The notes beneath the pieces were generated by a model that worked only from the letters and a program-made list of their open reading frames with translations, was not told where the DNA came from and searched no databases. Positions 46,035-54,287 of a stretch of DNA of 64,000 bases are shown here, in pieces. The translations under genes were made by a program, and so were the position numbers. The stretch is from NCBI GenBank assembly GCA_015709675.1, contig CP054182.1, positions 2,025,448 to 2,089,447 on the forward strand. Direction: 5' to 3'. Every line of letters starts with the position of its first letter. Positions within the stretch are counted from its first letter, which is position 1. The DNA is from Ignavibacteriales bacterium. GTDB taxonomy: Bacteria > Bacteroidota > Ignavibacteria > Ignavibacteriales > Ignavibacteriaceae.

Positions 46035-46069
46035 GCCCCGCAACCTCTCTATGGCGGGGCTTTTTTTTT
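46035..46069 (+). terminator. Rho-independent terminator of the AAA ATPase unit
   Basis: Stem GCCCCGC/GCGGGGC with a 12-nt loop and T9. Confidence 0.88.
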
Positions 46070-46223
46070 GAATGGAGGATGCAGAATGGTAAGCCACTAT
46101 TGAACTATTCTAACAGATGATGTTGTACCCACTTTTTTCTCTCTATCAATCACCTTAAAATTATCAAATTATTGACCTCAGTGGAAGTCTATTCACATTA
46201 ATCACTAAAAACCAGGCATGAAC

Positions 46224-46254
46224 GCCTCCGGAATGAGAAGGTAACTCCGGAGGC
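46224..46254. other. 9-bp stem-loop downstream of the UDP-xylose synthase gene
   Basis: GCCTCCGGA/TCCGGAGGC perfect inverted repeat with a 13-nt loop, 30 bases past the minus-strand gene end. There is no strong T-run on either strand; it may be a weak terminator or a 3' protective hairpin. Confidence 0.5.
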
Positions 46255-46284
46255 TGTTGAAATCTTTTCGGATTTAAGACACCT

Positions 46285-47232
46285 TTAGCTGTGTAACGCG
46301 GCGCCTTTGAAGTAATCCAGTGCTTTGATCAGGCCTTCATTCCTGCTTACTTTCGGCTCCCAGTTAAGCAGGGTTTTTGCTCTGGTGATATCAGGCTGTC
46401 TTACCTTTGGATCATCCACCGGTAAGTCTAGAAAAGTAAGTTTGCTCTTTGATCCGGTGAGCCGTACCACTTCTTCAGCAAATTCTCTTATGGTAATTTC
46501 CTCAGGGTTGCCGATGTTCACCGGGTCTGATGTATCGGACATCAGAAGTTTGAAGATGCCGTCAACCAGGTCGGATACATAACAGAAACTGCGGGTTTGT
46601 GAGCCGTCGCCAAAAACGGTAATATCTTCACCTTTGAGTGCCTGTGAAATGAATGCCGGCAGTGCGCGTCCGTCATTAAGCCGCATTCTTGGTCCGAAGG
46701 TATTAAATATTCGTACGATTCTTGTTTCAACACCGTGAAAACGGTGGTAAGCCATGGTAATAGCTTCAGCAAAACGTTTGGCTTCATCATACACACCGCG
46801 GGGGCCGATCGGGTTTACGTTGCCCCAATAGTCTTCCGTTTGCGGATGAATTTCCGGATCACCGTATATCTCTGATGTTGAGGCAAGAAGGAAGCGGGCT
46901 TTTTTTTCTTTTGCCAGTCCAAGTGCCTTGTGAGTACCGAGAGAACCTACTTTAAGCGTCTGAATAGGCATCTGCAGATAATCAATAGGGCTTGCCGGTG
47001 AGGCGAAGTGAAGGACATAATCCACATTGCCGGGGACGTGAATAAAATTTGTTACATCATGCTTGATAAAACTAAAGTGGTCATTCCCGAAAAGATGTGA
47101 TATATTATCAACTGATCCGGTGAGAAGATTATCAATACAGACTACATCAATTCCGTTTTCAAGCATTTTTTCACAGAGATGTGAACCAAGAAATCCTGCT
47201 CCGCCGGTAATGACTGCGCGTTTATTACTCAT
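46285..47232 (-). CDS. UDP-glucuronate decarboxylase (UDP-xylose synthase)
   Basis: 315 residues, short-chain epimerase family. NAD loop [15 protein letters not shown] at the N-terminus. The active-site tyrosine motif YxxxK is in [12 protein letters not shown], with S/T in STSEIYG. Segments [19 protein letters not shown] and [10 protein letters not shown] are typical of UXS enzymes, which turn UDP-glucuronate into UDP-xylose. The UDP-glucose dehydrogenase gene nearby makes its substrate. AAGGAG precedes the ATG; rmlB lies 17 bases upstream on the same strand. Confidence 0.92.
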   Translation of the reverse strand: MSNKRAVITGGAGFLGSHLCEKMLENGIDVVCIDNLLTGSVDNISHLFGNDHFSFIKHDVTNFIHVPGNVDYVLHFASPASPIDYLQMPIQTLKVGSLGTHKALGLAKEKKARFLLASTSEIYGDPEIHPQTEDYWGNVNPIGPRGVYDEAKRFAEAITMAYHRFHGVETRIVRIFNTFGPRMRLNDGRALPAFISQALKGEDITVFGDGSQTRSFCYVSDLVDGIFKLLMSDTSDPVNIGNPEEITIREFAEEVVRLTGSKSKLTFLDLPVDDPKVRQPDITRAKTLLNWEPKVSRNEGLIKALDYFKGAALHS

Positions 47233-47249
47233 TTAAAAACTCCTTATGT

Positions 47250-48308
47250 TTATAATTTGCCCAGCCGTTCAAGCTGGTATTTATTGGAAAGAACTGCCGT
47301 GCACCAGTTGTTATTATTAAGATACCACTCTACGGTAGTTCTTATGCCAGTTTCGAATGTATATGCGGGTGAGAATCCAAGTTCGCGTCTGATCTTTGAA
47401 GCATCTATTGCATAGCGTTTGTCATGCCCCGGACGGTCAGTCACAAAAGTAATCAGTTCACGATAACTCTTCCCGGCCAGCGGCTTCATCTCATCAAGCA
47501 AATCGCAGATAGCATGAACAATTTCCAGATTAGTCTTTTCATTATTGCCGCCGATATTATAAGTCTCGCCTGGTTTTCCTTTCTCAAGCACACTCAGCAG
47601 CGCACGTGCATGATCATCCACAAAAAGCCAGTCACGGATATTATCTCCCTTGCCGTACAATGGAATTGATTTATGTTTCAGGGCGTTCAGGATAATGACG
47701 GGAATAAGTTTTTCAGGATACTGATAAGGACCGTAATTGTTTGAACAATTGGTTATAAGCACCGGAAGTCCGTACGTATGATACCAGGCATTCACCAGAT
47801 GATCAGATGAGGCCTTGCTGGCGGAATAGGGGGAACGGGGATCATACGGAGTCTCTTCGGTGAAATATCCCGTATCTCCCAGAGAACCATATACTTCATC
47901 AGTAGAAACATGAAGAAAGCGAAACAGATCTTTATCTTCCGGAGAAAGCATCTTGAAGTAGTCATATGCCTCGCTCAGCAATATAAAAGTGCCATTGATA
48001 TTGGTTTGAATGAATGCATCAGGCCCGTCAATGGAACGGTCCACATGAGATTCTGCGGCGAGGTTCATTATATATCGGGGAGAATACATAGAAAATACTT
48101 TTCTTACGGCTTCCCTGTCACAAATATCCGCCTGAATAAATGTATATCCAGGATGGTCTTCGATATCAATAAGTGATTCAGGATTGCCGGAATAGGTCAG
48201 TTTGTCAATATTTACCACAGAATAGTCTGTATAATTAATAATTCTGCGGATAAGGTTTGAGCCGATAAATCCGGAACCTCCCGTCACGAGTATGGTCTTT
48301 TGGTTCAT
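47250..48308 (-). CDS. rfbB: dTDP-glucose 4,6-dehydratase
   Basis: 352 residues from the ATG at 48308; an upstream GTG at 48314 is an alternative. Motifs: [15 protein letters not shown] for [43 protein letters not shown] (catalytic YxxxK), and [14 protein letters not shown]. Makes dTDP-4-keto-6-deoxyglucose for rhamnose or other deoxy sugars. RfbA, RfbC and RfbD are not in the window, so the final sugar is open. It is the first gene of the minus-strand pair and divergent from the UDP-glucose dehydrogenase gene. Confidence 0.95.
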   Translation of the reverse strand: MNQKTILVTGGSGFIGSNLIRRIINYTDYSVVNIDKLTYSGNPESLIDIEDHPGYTFIQADICDREAVRKVFSMYSPRYIMNLAAESHVDRSIDGPDAFIQTNINGTFILLSEAYDYFKMLSPEDKDLFRFLHVSTDEVYGSLGDTGYFTEETPYDPRSPYSASKASSDHLVNAWYHTYGLPVLITNCSNNYGPYQYPEKLIPVIILNALKHKSIPLYGKGDNIRDWLFVDDHARALLSVLEKGKPGETYNIGGNNEKTNLEIVHAICDLLDEMKPLAGKSYRELITFVTDRPGHDKRYAIDASKIRRELGFSPAYTFETGIRTTVEWYLNNNNWCTAVLSNKYQLERLGKL

Positions 48309-48671
48309 GTTCACTTTCAGATTAATAAAATATCTGAGGACAAAATTAGAGGGTTGTTTAGGGCAGGCACCGCAATCTCAGATAAGCGGAACAAAATTTC
48401 CTCCGAGCGGGCATAAGTAACAGTGAAAAATTCTGTACTGTTTATGGGGATAAAATGACGGGAATACTGAATCCGGTGAGCGGTAAATAGAGGGGGTCAG
48501 CTAATATGTATTAAAATAACAAGCGGAAAATCATCCTGACCAGATTTTGGAAGCCCTCTATACCGGACAAGCAGGATTTTGATCCGTCTGTCGGATTGAA
48601 AACTTTATCAGCGGGTTATCTCCTTACAATTGCAGCATAAATTTTTTTCAATATAAAACGGAACAAACATC
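48309..48671. other. Divergent promoter region between rfbB and the UDP-glucose dehydrogenase gene
   Basis: About 360 bases. It must contain the promoters of both nucleotide-sugar units. No riboswitch-like fold or terminator is recognised. Confidence 0.4.
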
Positions 48672-50015
48672 ATGAAAATCACCGTAGTCGGAACCGGATA
48701 TGTAGGACTGGTTACCGGTACCTGCTTTGCCGAAATGGGTAATCAGGTACACTGCATCGAAAAAAACCCACAGAAATTAGATCAGCTGCAAAATGCACAA
48801 GTACCAATTTTTGAGCCGGGACTTGAAGGACTCTTTTTTAGAAATATTGCACAAAAACGCCTTACCTTTTCCAATGATCTTAAACAAGGCATTGAAGAGG
48901 GAGAGGTTATCTTTCTCTGTCTGCCCACACCTCCGCAGGAAGACGGCTCGGCAGATCTTCAGCACGTATATAAAGTAGCTGATCAGATCGGAGGCATTCT
49001 TAAGACCTCTGACAAAAAGGATTTTAAGATTATTGTAAATAAAAGCACTGTACCGGTAGGAACGGCAAGGAAGGTAGATTCAATCATCGCAAAACATGGG
49101 GCTGATAATTTTGCGGTTGTATCAAATCCTGAATTTCTGAGAGAAGGTTTTGCTGTGGAAGATTTTATGAAACCGGACAGAATTGTCATCGGTTCGGATG
49201 ATCCTGATGCTCTGGCAAAGATGAAAAAGCTGTATGAGCCTTTTGTAAGGCAGGGGAATCCGATTATTGAAATGGACCCGGAAAGTTCAGAAGTAACCAA
49301 GTATGCAGCTAACTCCTATCTGGCCATGCGTATTACGTTCATGAATCAGCTAGCTAACTTCTGTGAAAGTGTGGATGCAAATGTTGATCTTGTACGAAAA
49401 GGGATGGGTACCGATTCCCGGATAGGTAAGCGTTTTCTGTTCCCAGGAATAGGATATGGCGGCTCCTGCTTCCCGAAAGATGTGAAAGCACTTATCCAGA
49501 CAAGTAAATCAACCGAATCAGAACTTAGTCTGCTTGCAATGGTGGATTATATAAACGATGAACAGAAAAAGGTGCTGGTTCACAAAGTGAAAAATTATTT
49601 TAAGAACTCCCTAAAAGGAAAGAAGTTTGCCGTGTGGGGACTCGCATTCAAGCCAAATACCGATGATATGCGTGAGGCACCCTCAATTACCATTATCAAC
49701 AGTCTTCTTGAAGAAGGAGCAGCAGTTACTGCCTATGATCCGGTTGCCATGGAGAAGGCAAAGGATGTTTTTGGAAACCGTATCTCCTACGCGGAGAATG
49801 ATTATGCCGCGTGTGAAAATGCAGACGCTCTGCTCATCCTGACCGAATGGAATGAATTCAGAAATCCTTCGTTTGAAAAACTGGAGAGTCTGCTCACCAC
49901 AAAAGTGATTTTTGACGGAAGGAATCTCTTTGAAAGTACAGAAGTTGCCAGGGCAGGATTTGATTATATCTCTATCGGGCGTACTCCTGTATTAACAAGT
50001 AATAATCATAAATAA
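48672..50015 (+). CDS. UDP-glucose 6-dehydrogenase
   Basis: 447 residues. Oxidises UDP-glucose to UDP-glucuronate with NAD. GTGYVGLVTGTCFAEMG gives the NAD loop; NKSTVPVGT and NPEFLREGFAVEDF are conserved; the catalytic cysteine is in GYGGSCFPKDVKAL (about 262). The late LAFKPNTDDMREAPS is typical. It supplies the UDP-xylose synthase encoded divergently. The UDP-glucuronate could also enter the polysaccharide directly. Confidence 0.96.
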   Translation: MKITVVGTGYVGLVTGTCFAEMGNQVHCIEKNPQKLDQLQNAQVPIFEPGLEGLFFRNIAQKRLTFSNDLKQGIEEGEVIFLCLPTPPQEDGSADLQHVYKVADQIGGILKTSDKKDFKIIVNKSTVPVGTARKVDSIIAKHGADNFAVVSNPEFLREGFAVEDFMKPDRIVIGSDDPDALAKMKKLYEPFVRQGNPIIEMDPESSEVTKYAANSYLAMRITFMNQLANFCESVDANVDLVRKGMGTDSRIGKRFLFPGIGYGGSCFPKDVKALIQTSKSTESELSLLAMVDYINDEQKKVLVHKVKNYFKNSLKGKKFAVWGLAFKPNTDDMREAPSITIINSLLEEGAAVTAYDPVAMEKAKDVFGNRISYAENDYAACENADALLILTEWNEFRNPSFEKLESLLTTKVIFDGRNLFESTEVARAGFDYISIGRTPVLTSNNHK

Positions 50016-50037
50016 AAACCCGTTTTTCGCAAAGATG

Positions 50038-50086
50038 CCGCAAATGCTACAACCTTGTTTTAATTCCACGATGTTTGCATTTGCGG
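50038..50086. other. 10-bp inverted repeat after the UDP-glucose dehydrogenase gene
   Basis: CCGCAAATGC and its exact complement GCATTTGCGG are separated by 29 bases. It lies between two convergent genes and has no T-run. The arms could pair in RNA or form a protein site. The remaining gap to 50278 holds nothing recognised. Confidence 0.5.
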
Positions 50087-50278
50087 TGTTTCGGGGAAGA
50101 AAATGTAACAGGTTGGTAATGCCGGTTTTGCAGGGATAGTTCGCGCGCTGTCCCTTCCGGGCGGTGTGAGACGAAGTAATTGTAAAAATTATTCGTATAT
50201 AAAAATATTATGTTGCTATTGCTCCGCGTTTTGCATTCGCGGAGCGAATTTATACTTCACACTTCATTGTTAAACAAC

Positions 50279-51040
50279 CTATTCCCCGCCGTATATTTCA
50301 CGGATTTTTGAATAGTATCTTCGGCTTATTTCAAAAGGTTCTGTGATGCCTTTTAATTTAACCCGGTAACTGCGCTGAAACCACTTCTCCACTTTTTCGA
50401 TTCCCTCAATATTAATGAGGGTTGCCCGGTGAATCCGGATAAAACTGGTTTGCGGTACCATATCTTCCCATTCTTTAAGAGAAAGAGATGAGATAATCTT
50501 CTCGCCGTTGGTGAGAAAGACTTTCGTATACTTGTCTTCAGCAGTTACACAGATGATGGTCCCGATTTTTACAAATTTGGGATTCCCCTTGTCCTTTAAC
50601 ATCACAAATTCATTAGGGTTGTGTTCTTTGACCGGCAGTTTTTGGGGTACGGCTGCTTTCATGCTCATCAGCTTTTCCCGTTTTTCCATCTGGGTTATTA
50701 TAGCTGAGCGAAGTTCCTCCATGTTAACCGGCTTCATCAGGTAGTCATCGGCGCCAAGTTCCATTCCCTTCCTGATATTTTCCCGCTCATGCATAGAAGT
50801 AAGAAAGATGAATGGAATAGTGGCTGTTGTATCCTCCTTCCCCAGTTCCTTTTTTAACTGATAGCCGTCAAGTTTAGGCATCATAACATCACAGATGATA
50901 AGGTCGGGGAGGACTCTTTTTGCCAGAGCAAGTCCCTCTGCTCCGTCGGGAGCGGTAATTACAGCGTATTGTTCAAGTTCCAGGAAAGTCCGGAGCATAT
51001 CACGGATAACGCGCTCGTCTTCAATTACAAGAATAGTCAA
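50279..51040 (-). CDS. LytTR-family response regulator
   Basis: 253 residues. CheY-like receiver at about 1-120 with the phospho-acceptor Asp51 in IICDVMMPKLDGYQL, acidic pair ED near residue 7, and conserved K in YLMKPVN. From about 150 to 250 there is a LytTR DNA-binding domain (ITAEDKYTKVFLTNGEKII, FIRIHRATLINI). The start is TTG with AGGA upstream. Its sensor kinase is not in the window. It is divergent from the receiver-PP2C gene and could control the locus. Confidence 0.92.
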   Translation of the reverse strand: MTILVIEDERVIRDMLRTFLELEQYAVITAPDGAEGLALAKRVLPDLIICDVMMPKLDGYQLKKELGKEDTTATIPFIFLTSMHERENIRKGMELGADDYLMKPVNMEELRSAIITQMEKREKLMSMKAAVPQKLPVKEHNPNEFVMLKDKGNPKFVKIGTIICVTAEDKYTKVFLTNGEKIISSLSLKEWEDMVPQTSFIRIHRATLINIEGIEKVEKWFQRSYRVKLKGITEPFEISRRYYSKIREIYGGE

Positions 51041-51246
51041 GCTATAAATCCTGATTTAGTTTGTGAAAAATACCTAAAAGCGGGGACTTCAGGAAGAGAA
51101 CCTTTTCGTAATATGGCAGGAAAAGTTTGTTTTCCGAAGTTCCCGTCCGGTTAAAAAAAAGTACCGCTTATCGTTACCGGGTTTACCAGGCATTGGGTAT
51201 GCGGTATCATTGCAGCAGTAAATTTTATCATTAAATAATCAGAGCT

Positions 51247-52362
51247 ATGAAAGCATTTCTCGTGGATGATGACACCCGGCTGCTGCAGATGCTGCAGATG
51301 CAGCTTGAACTGCACGGGTTTCAATGTAAAACCACTTCAGATTCCGTAACGGCTGCCCGGACAGCAGAATCATTTAATCCCGACATTATCATATCCGATC
51401 TGCAGATGCCGGAAGTTGACGGCTTTTTATTCAGGAAGCAGGTTATGGATAATCCGCGGCTGCGGGAGATACCCTTTATCTTTCTCACTTCAAATGACGA
51501 GGAGGAGAACCTGCTTGAGGGCTATAATCTGGAAATAAACGATTATATCCAGAAGACAACCAGTCCGCGTTTGCTGATTAAAAAAATTGAGACCGTACTT
51601 CAGAACCGGACACTTTTAAAGCAATCGGCAAAACAGGAACTTAAAAAAGCCGCTTCACTGGTTTCACATCAGCCTGAGGAACAGCAGCAGATCGCTGATA
51701 ATTTTACCGTAAGCATCATATGCAGACCATTTGCAGACACACCCGGGGGCGATTTCGTGGAAAAGATAGACCTTATCTCCGGGCAGACACTCTATATCAT
51801 TGCTGATGTTATGGGTAAGGAATGGGAGGCGTGGTTTCACTCATTTCCGTTTAAGAGCCACATCAAAGCAGCAGTTTCAGAACAGCAGCAGAAGGGGGGA
51901 GCGTTTGATGCCGCTGCGGTGCTTGATTCTCTTAACAGAATAATTACCAGTGACGGGCTGCTTGCCAATTATTCGATAGCAATTACGCTGCTTGTGGTTG
52001 ATCTGCATCAGTCTTCTGTGCAGATAGCAGGAGCCGGAAGTCTTCCGCTGTTCTGGATCAGACAGAATGGTATGGTTGAGGAAGTTGATCCCATCGAAGC
52101 AGCCCCGGGTTTCAGCCGTAAGACTGTATATACTTCCCGGGTTGTCTTTCCTGAGAAGGGGGAACGGCTGCTTGCCTTTACGGACGGTATCATCGAGTCG
52201 GCAGGGAATAACAGCCTTAATCTTTACCAGGAACTAAAGAATCTGCTTGCGGAGCATCCCGGTTATGAAAGTCTTGAGTGGCTTGAGAAGGAAATTAAAA
52301 GCCAGGCTGGATTTGAAGCTAGTGATGATGTCACCCTCCTTGAAATAAGAAGAAATTATTAA
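51247..52362 (+). CDS. Response regulator with PP2C-type (RsbU/SpoIIE) phosphatase output
   Basis: 371 residues. Receiver at about 1-120 with phospho-acceptor Asp51 in IISDLQMPEVDG; a linker; then a PP2C-type serine phosphatase (about 150-371). Metal-binding landmarks are all present: GGDF, ADVMG, FTDGIIES and SDDVTLLE. Phosphorylation of the receiver would be expected to switch the phosphatase. The likely target is the STAS protein two genes downstream. It starts the forward polysaccharide gene string, with only 11 bases to the next gene. Confidence 0.92.
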   Translation: MKAFLVDDDTRLLQMLQMQLELHGFQCKTTSDSVTAARTAESFNPDIIISDLQMPEVDGFLFRKQVMDNPRLREIPFIFLTSNDEEENLLEGYNLEINDYIQKTTSPRLLIKKIETVLQNRTLLKQSAKQELKKAASLVSHQPEEQQQIADNFTVSIICRPFADTPGGDFVEKIDLISGQTLYIIADVMGKEWEAWFHSFPFKSHIKAAVSEQQQKGGAFDAAAVLDSLNRIITSDGLLANYSIAITLLVVDLHQSSVQIAGAGSLPLFWIRQNGMVEEVDPIEAAPGFSRKTVYTSRVVFPEKGERLLAFTDGIIESAGNNSLNLYQELKNLLAEHPGYESLEWLEKEIKSQAGFEASDDVTLLEIRRNY

Positions 52363-52373
52363 ACGGTATTTCT

Positions 52374-53786
52374 ATGTTGTATGAAATTATTTTCTGGTCA
52401 GTCTTTTTTGTAATTGTATATACCTATGCGGGTTATGCACTTGCCGCGGTGATTATTGCAAAGATTCCCCTCTTCAGAAAAAGCTTTTTCCTTCCCCGGA
52501 ACAGGAGAGAATCAGTTGTCTCACAAGAGAATCCATACGAACCAAAGGTAACACTTATTATTTCCGCGTTTGCTGAGAGCAGAGAAATTATCAGGGAGAA
52601 AATCAGAAATACTTTTGCGCTGAATTATCCTAAGGAAAAACTCGAAATCTACTTTGCGATTGCGCTTGATAAGCGGGGTGATACCGATGAAACGCTTGAT
52701 GAGTATTTCCGTTATTTTATGGAAAGCGGAGTCTCCACCGGGCTGAAAAGCAAGACCGAAGAACTGCTGAGCAGGTTCACAATTCTTGATGCAGAGGGCA
52801 AACCGGATATTGAAGCCCTCAACAGAATTATAGCATTGCTCGAATCGGTTGAGGCAGATACTACTCAGATTGATCTCGATTATAAAAAGCAGCTTGAGGA
52901 TATGGCAGCCGGGAGAGATTTACGCTGGTTTGTCACCAAAGATGTTGAGCGGAAAGGGAAGATTTCTCAGGTGAACCGCACCGTTAAAAAAGCCTCAGGA
53001 GAGATTCTTGTCTTTTCTGATGCAAACTCAATGTTCAACAGCGATTCGATTAAAAATCTGGTCAGACATTTTGCTGATTCACAGGTGGGGTGTGTTGCCG
53101 GCGAAAAGAGGATCAGGAAAAATGAGAATTCATCCAGCGGTGAGGGGGAGGGCTTTTACTGGAAATATGAATCATTCCTGAAAAAAATTGACTCACAGAT
53201 TTACAGCACTATGGGTGCTGCGGGAGAGATTTACGCAGTCAGGCGAAATCTGATGGAACGCGGGGTTCCTGAGAATGCCATAATCGAAGATTTTGTCCTC
53301 TCCATGAAACTGGTTGAGGATGGTTACCGCATTGTTTATGAACCGGAAGCATACGCTGAAGAAGATCCGACGGTCACAATAACGGATGAATACAAAAGAA
53401 GAGCGAGAATTTCGGCAGGAGGTTTTCAGTCTATCGTTTTGCTCAGAAAACTGCTTAACCTGTTCAGTTACCGGATGGCTTCTTTTCAGTACATCAGCCA
53501 CCGGGTGCTTCGCTGGGCCGTGGTTCCCTTTCTGCTGCCGGTTATCTTCATTTTGAACCTCTTTCTGCTTGACAATCCGGTTTATCTGGTGCTGATGGTC
53601 TTACAAGTAATTTTCTATCTGCTCGGTGCCGGGGGGTATGTGCTTGAGAAACGGCACAAAAAAATCAGGATATTCAACATAGTCTACATGTTTCTCATGA
53701 TGAACTTTTCCGCATACGCAGGTCTGAAAAGATTTCTAAGCGGTAAACAGTCAACGCTCTGGGAGAAGGCAGCAAGGGTTTCCTGA
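52374..53786 (+). CDS. GT2-type membrane glycosyltransferase with a helical insertion
   Basis: 470 residues. One N-terminal and three C-terminal hydrophobic segments. The GT2 core begins at KVTLIISAFAE (about 58). Acidic motifs follow in FSDANSMF (D-A-N, about 216) and the ED pair in IIEDFVLSMKL, with RRARIS in place of the QxxRW motif. About 85-90 residues (roughly 99-185) of helical, acidic sequence are inserted between the first nucleotide strand and VTKDVERKGKISQVN. The product of the sugar transfer is unknown; the C-terminal helices place it in the membrane. Confidence 0.85.
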   Translation: MLYEIIFWSVFFVIVYTYAGYALAAVIIAKIPLFRKSFFLPRNRRESVVSQENPYEPKVTLIISAFAESREIIREKIRNTFALNYPKEKLEIYFAIALDKRGDTDETLDEYFRYFMESGVSTGLKSKTEELLSRFTILDAEGKPDIEALNRIIALLESVEADTTQIDLDYKKQLEDMAAGRDLRWFVTKDVERKGKISQVNRTVKKASGEILVFSDANSMFNSDSIKNLVRHFADSQVGCVAGEKRIRKNENSSSGEGEGFYWKYESFLKKIDSQIYSTMGAAGEIYAVRRNLMERGVPENAIIEDFVLSMKLVEDGYRIVYEPEAYAEEDPTVTITDEYKRRARISAGGFQSIVLLRKLLNLFSYRMASFQYISHRVLRWAVVPFLLPVIFILNLFLLDNPVYLVLMVLQVIFYLLGAGGYVLEKRHKKIRIFNIVYMFLMMNFSAYAGLKRFLSGKQSTLWEKAARVS

Positions 53787-53926
53787 AGCGGCATTGGGCT
53801 ATCATGCAGCGGGTTACAGATGTCTGACCGTTCAGGAGAAATAATGTACCGATTGTCGGCTATTGCCTGTTAACGCTCTCCCTGACCACTAAGTTTGATA
53901 CATAAATTAAAAATAAAAGGAAAAAA

Positions 53927-54265
53927 ATGAATCTCGAAATCAAAACTGAAAAAAACATCACTGTTATCGCTCTCGGAAGTGAAAGGGCGACCATCACTGA
54001 TGCACCAAAATTCAAAGCTGCTCTTGTTGAACTGATTGATAAGCAGGGAGTCAATAAAATTGTTGTTGAACTCAAAGGGGTGGAATTCATTGACAGTACC
54101 TTTCTCAGTTCACTGGTAACAGGGCTGAAACTGGTGTCTGAGAAGAAAGGGGATCTTAAAGTATCTCACCTGGAACCGCCGGTGCGCGTCATGTTTGAAC
54201 TCACCCGTTTATATAAGGTGATTGAAGTATTCGGCAATACCGCTGAAGCAGTAGATAGTTTCTAA
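53927..54265 (+). CDS. STAS-domain protein (anti-sigma-factor-antagonist type)
   Basis: 112 residues. SpoIIAA/RsbV-like fold with the phosphorylatable Ser57 in the motif VEFIDSTFLSSLV. Such proteins switch partners depending on phosphorylation of this serine. The receiver-PP2C gene two genes upstream is the natural phosphatase; no RsbW-like kinase is in the window. AAAGGA precedes the ATG. The 140-base leader contains a 9-codon frame with AGGAG at 53844-53873, which could be a leader peptide but is unsupported. Confidence 0.9.
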   Translation: MNLEIKTEKNITVIALGSERATITDAPKFKAALVELIDKQGVNKIVVELKGVEFIDSTFLSSLVTGLKLVSEKKGDLKVSHLEPPVRVMFELTRLYKVIEVFGNTAEAVDSF

Positions 54266-54287
54266 GCAAAGAAAGCAGAGCAGTTCC

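Noticed and set aside
53844-53873. 9-codon leader frame before the STAS gene
   Set aside because: A ribosome site is present, but no attenuator structure is visible.
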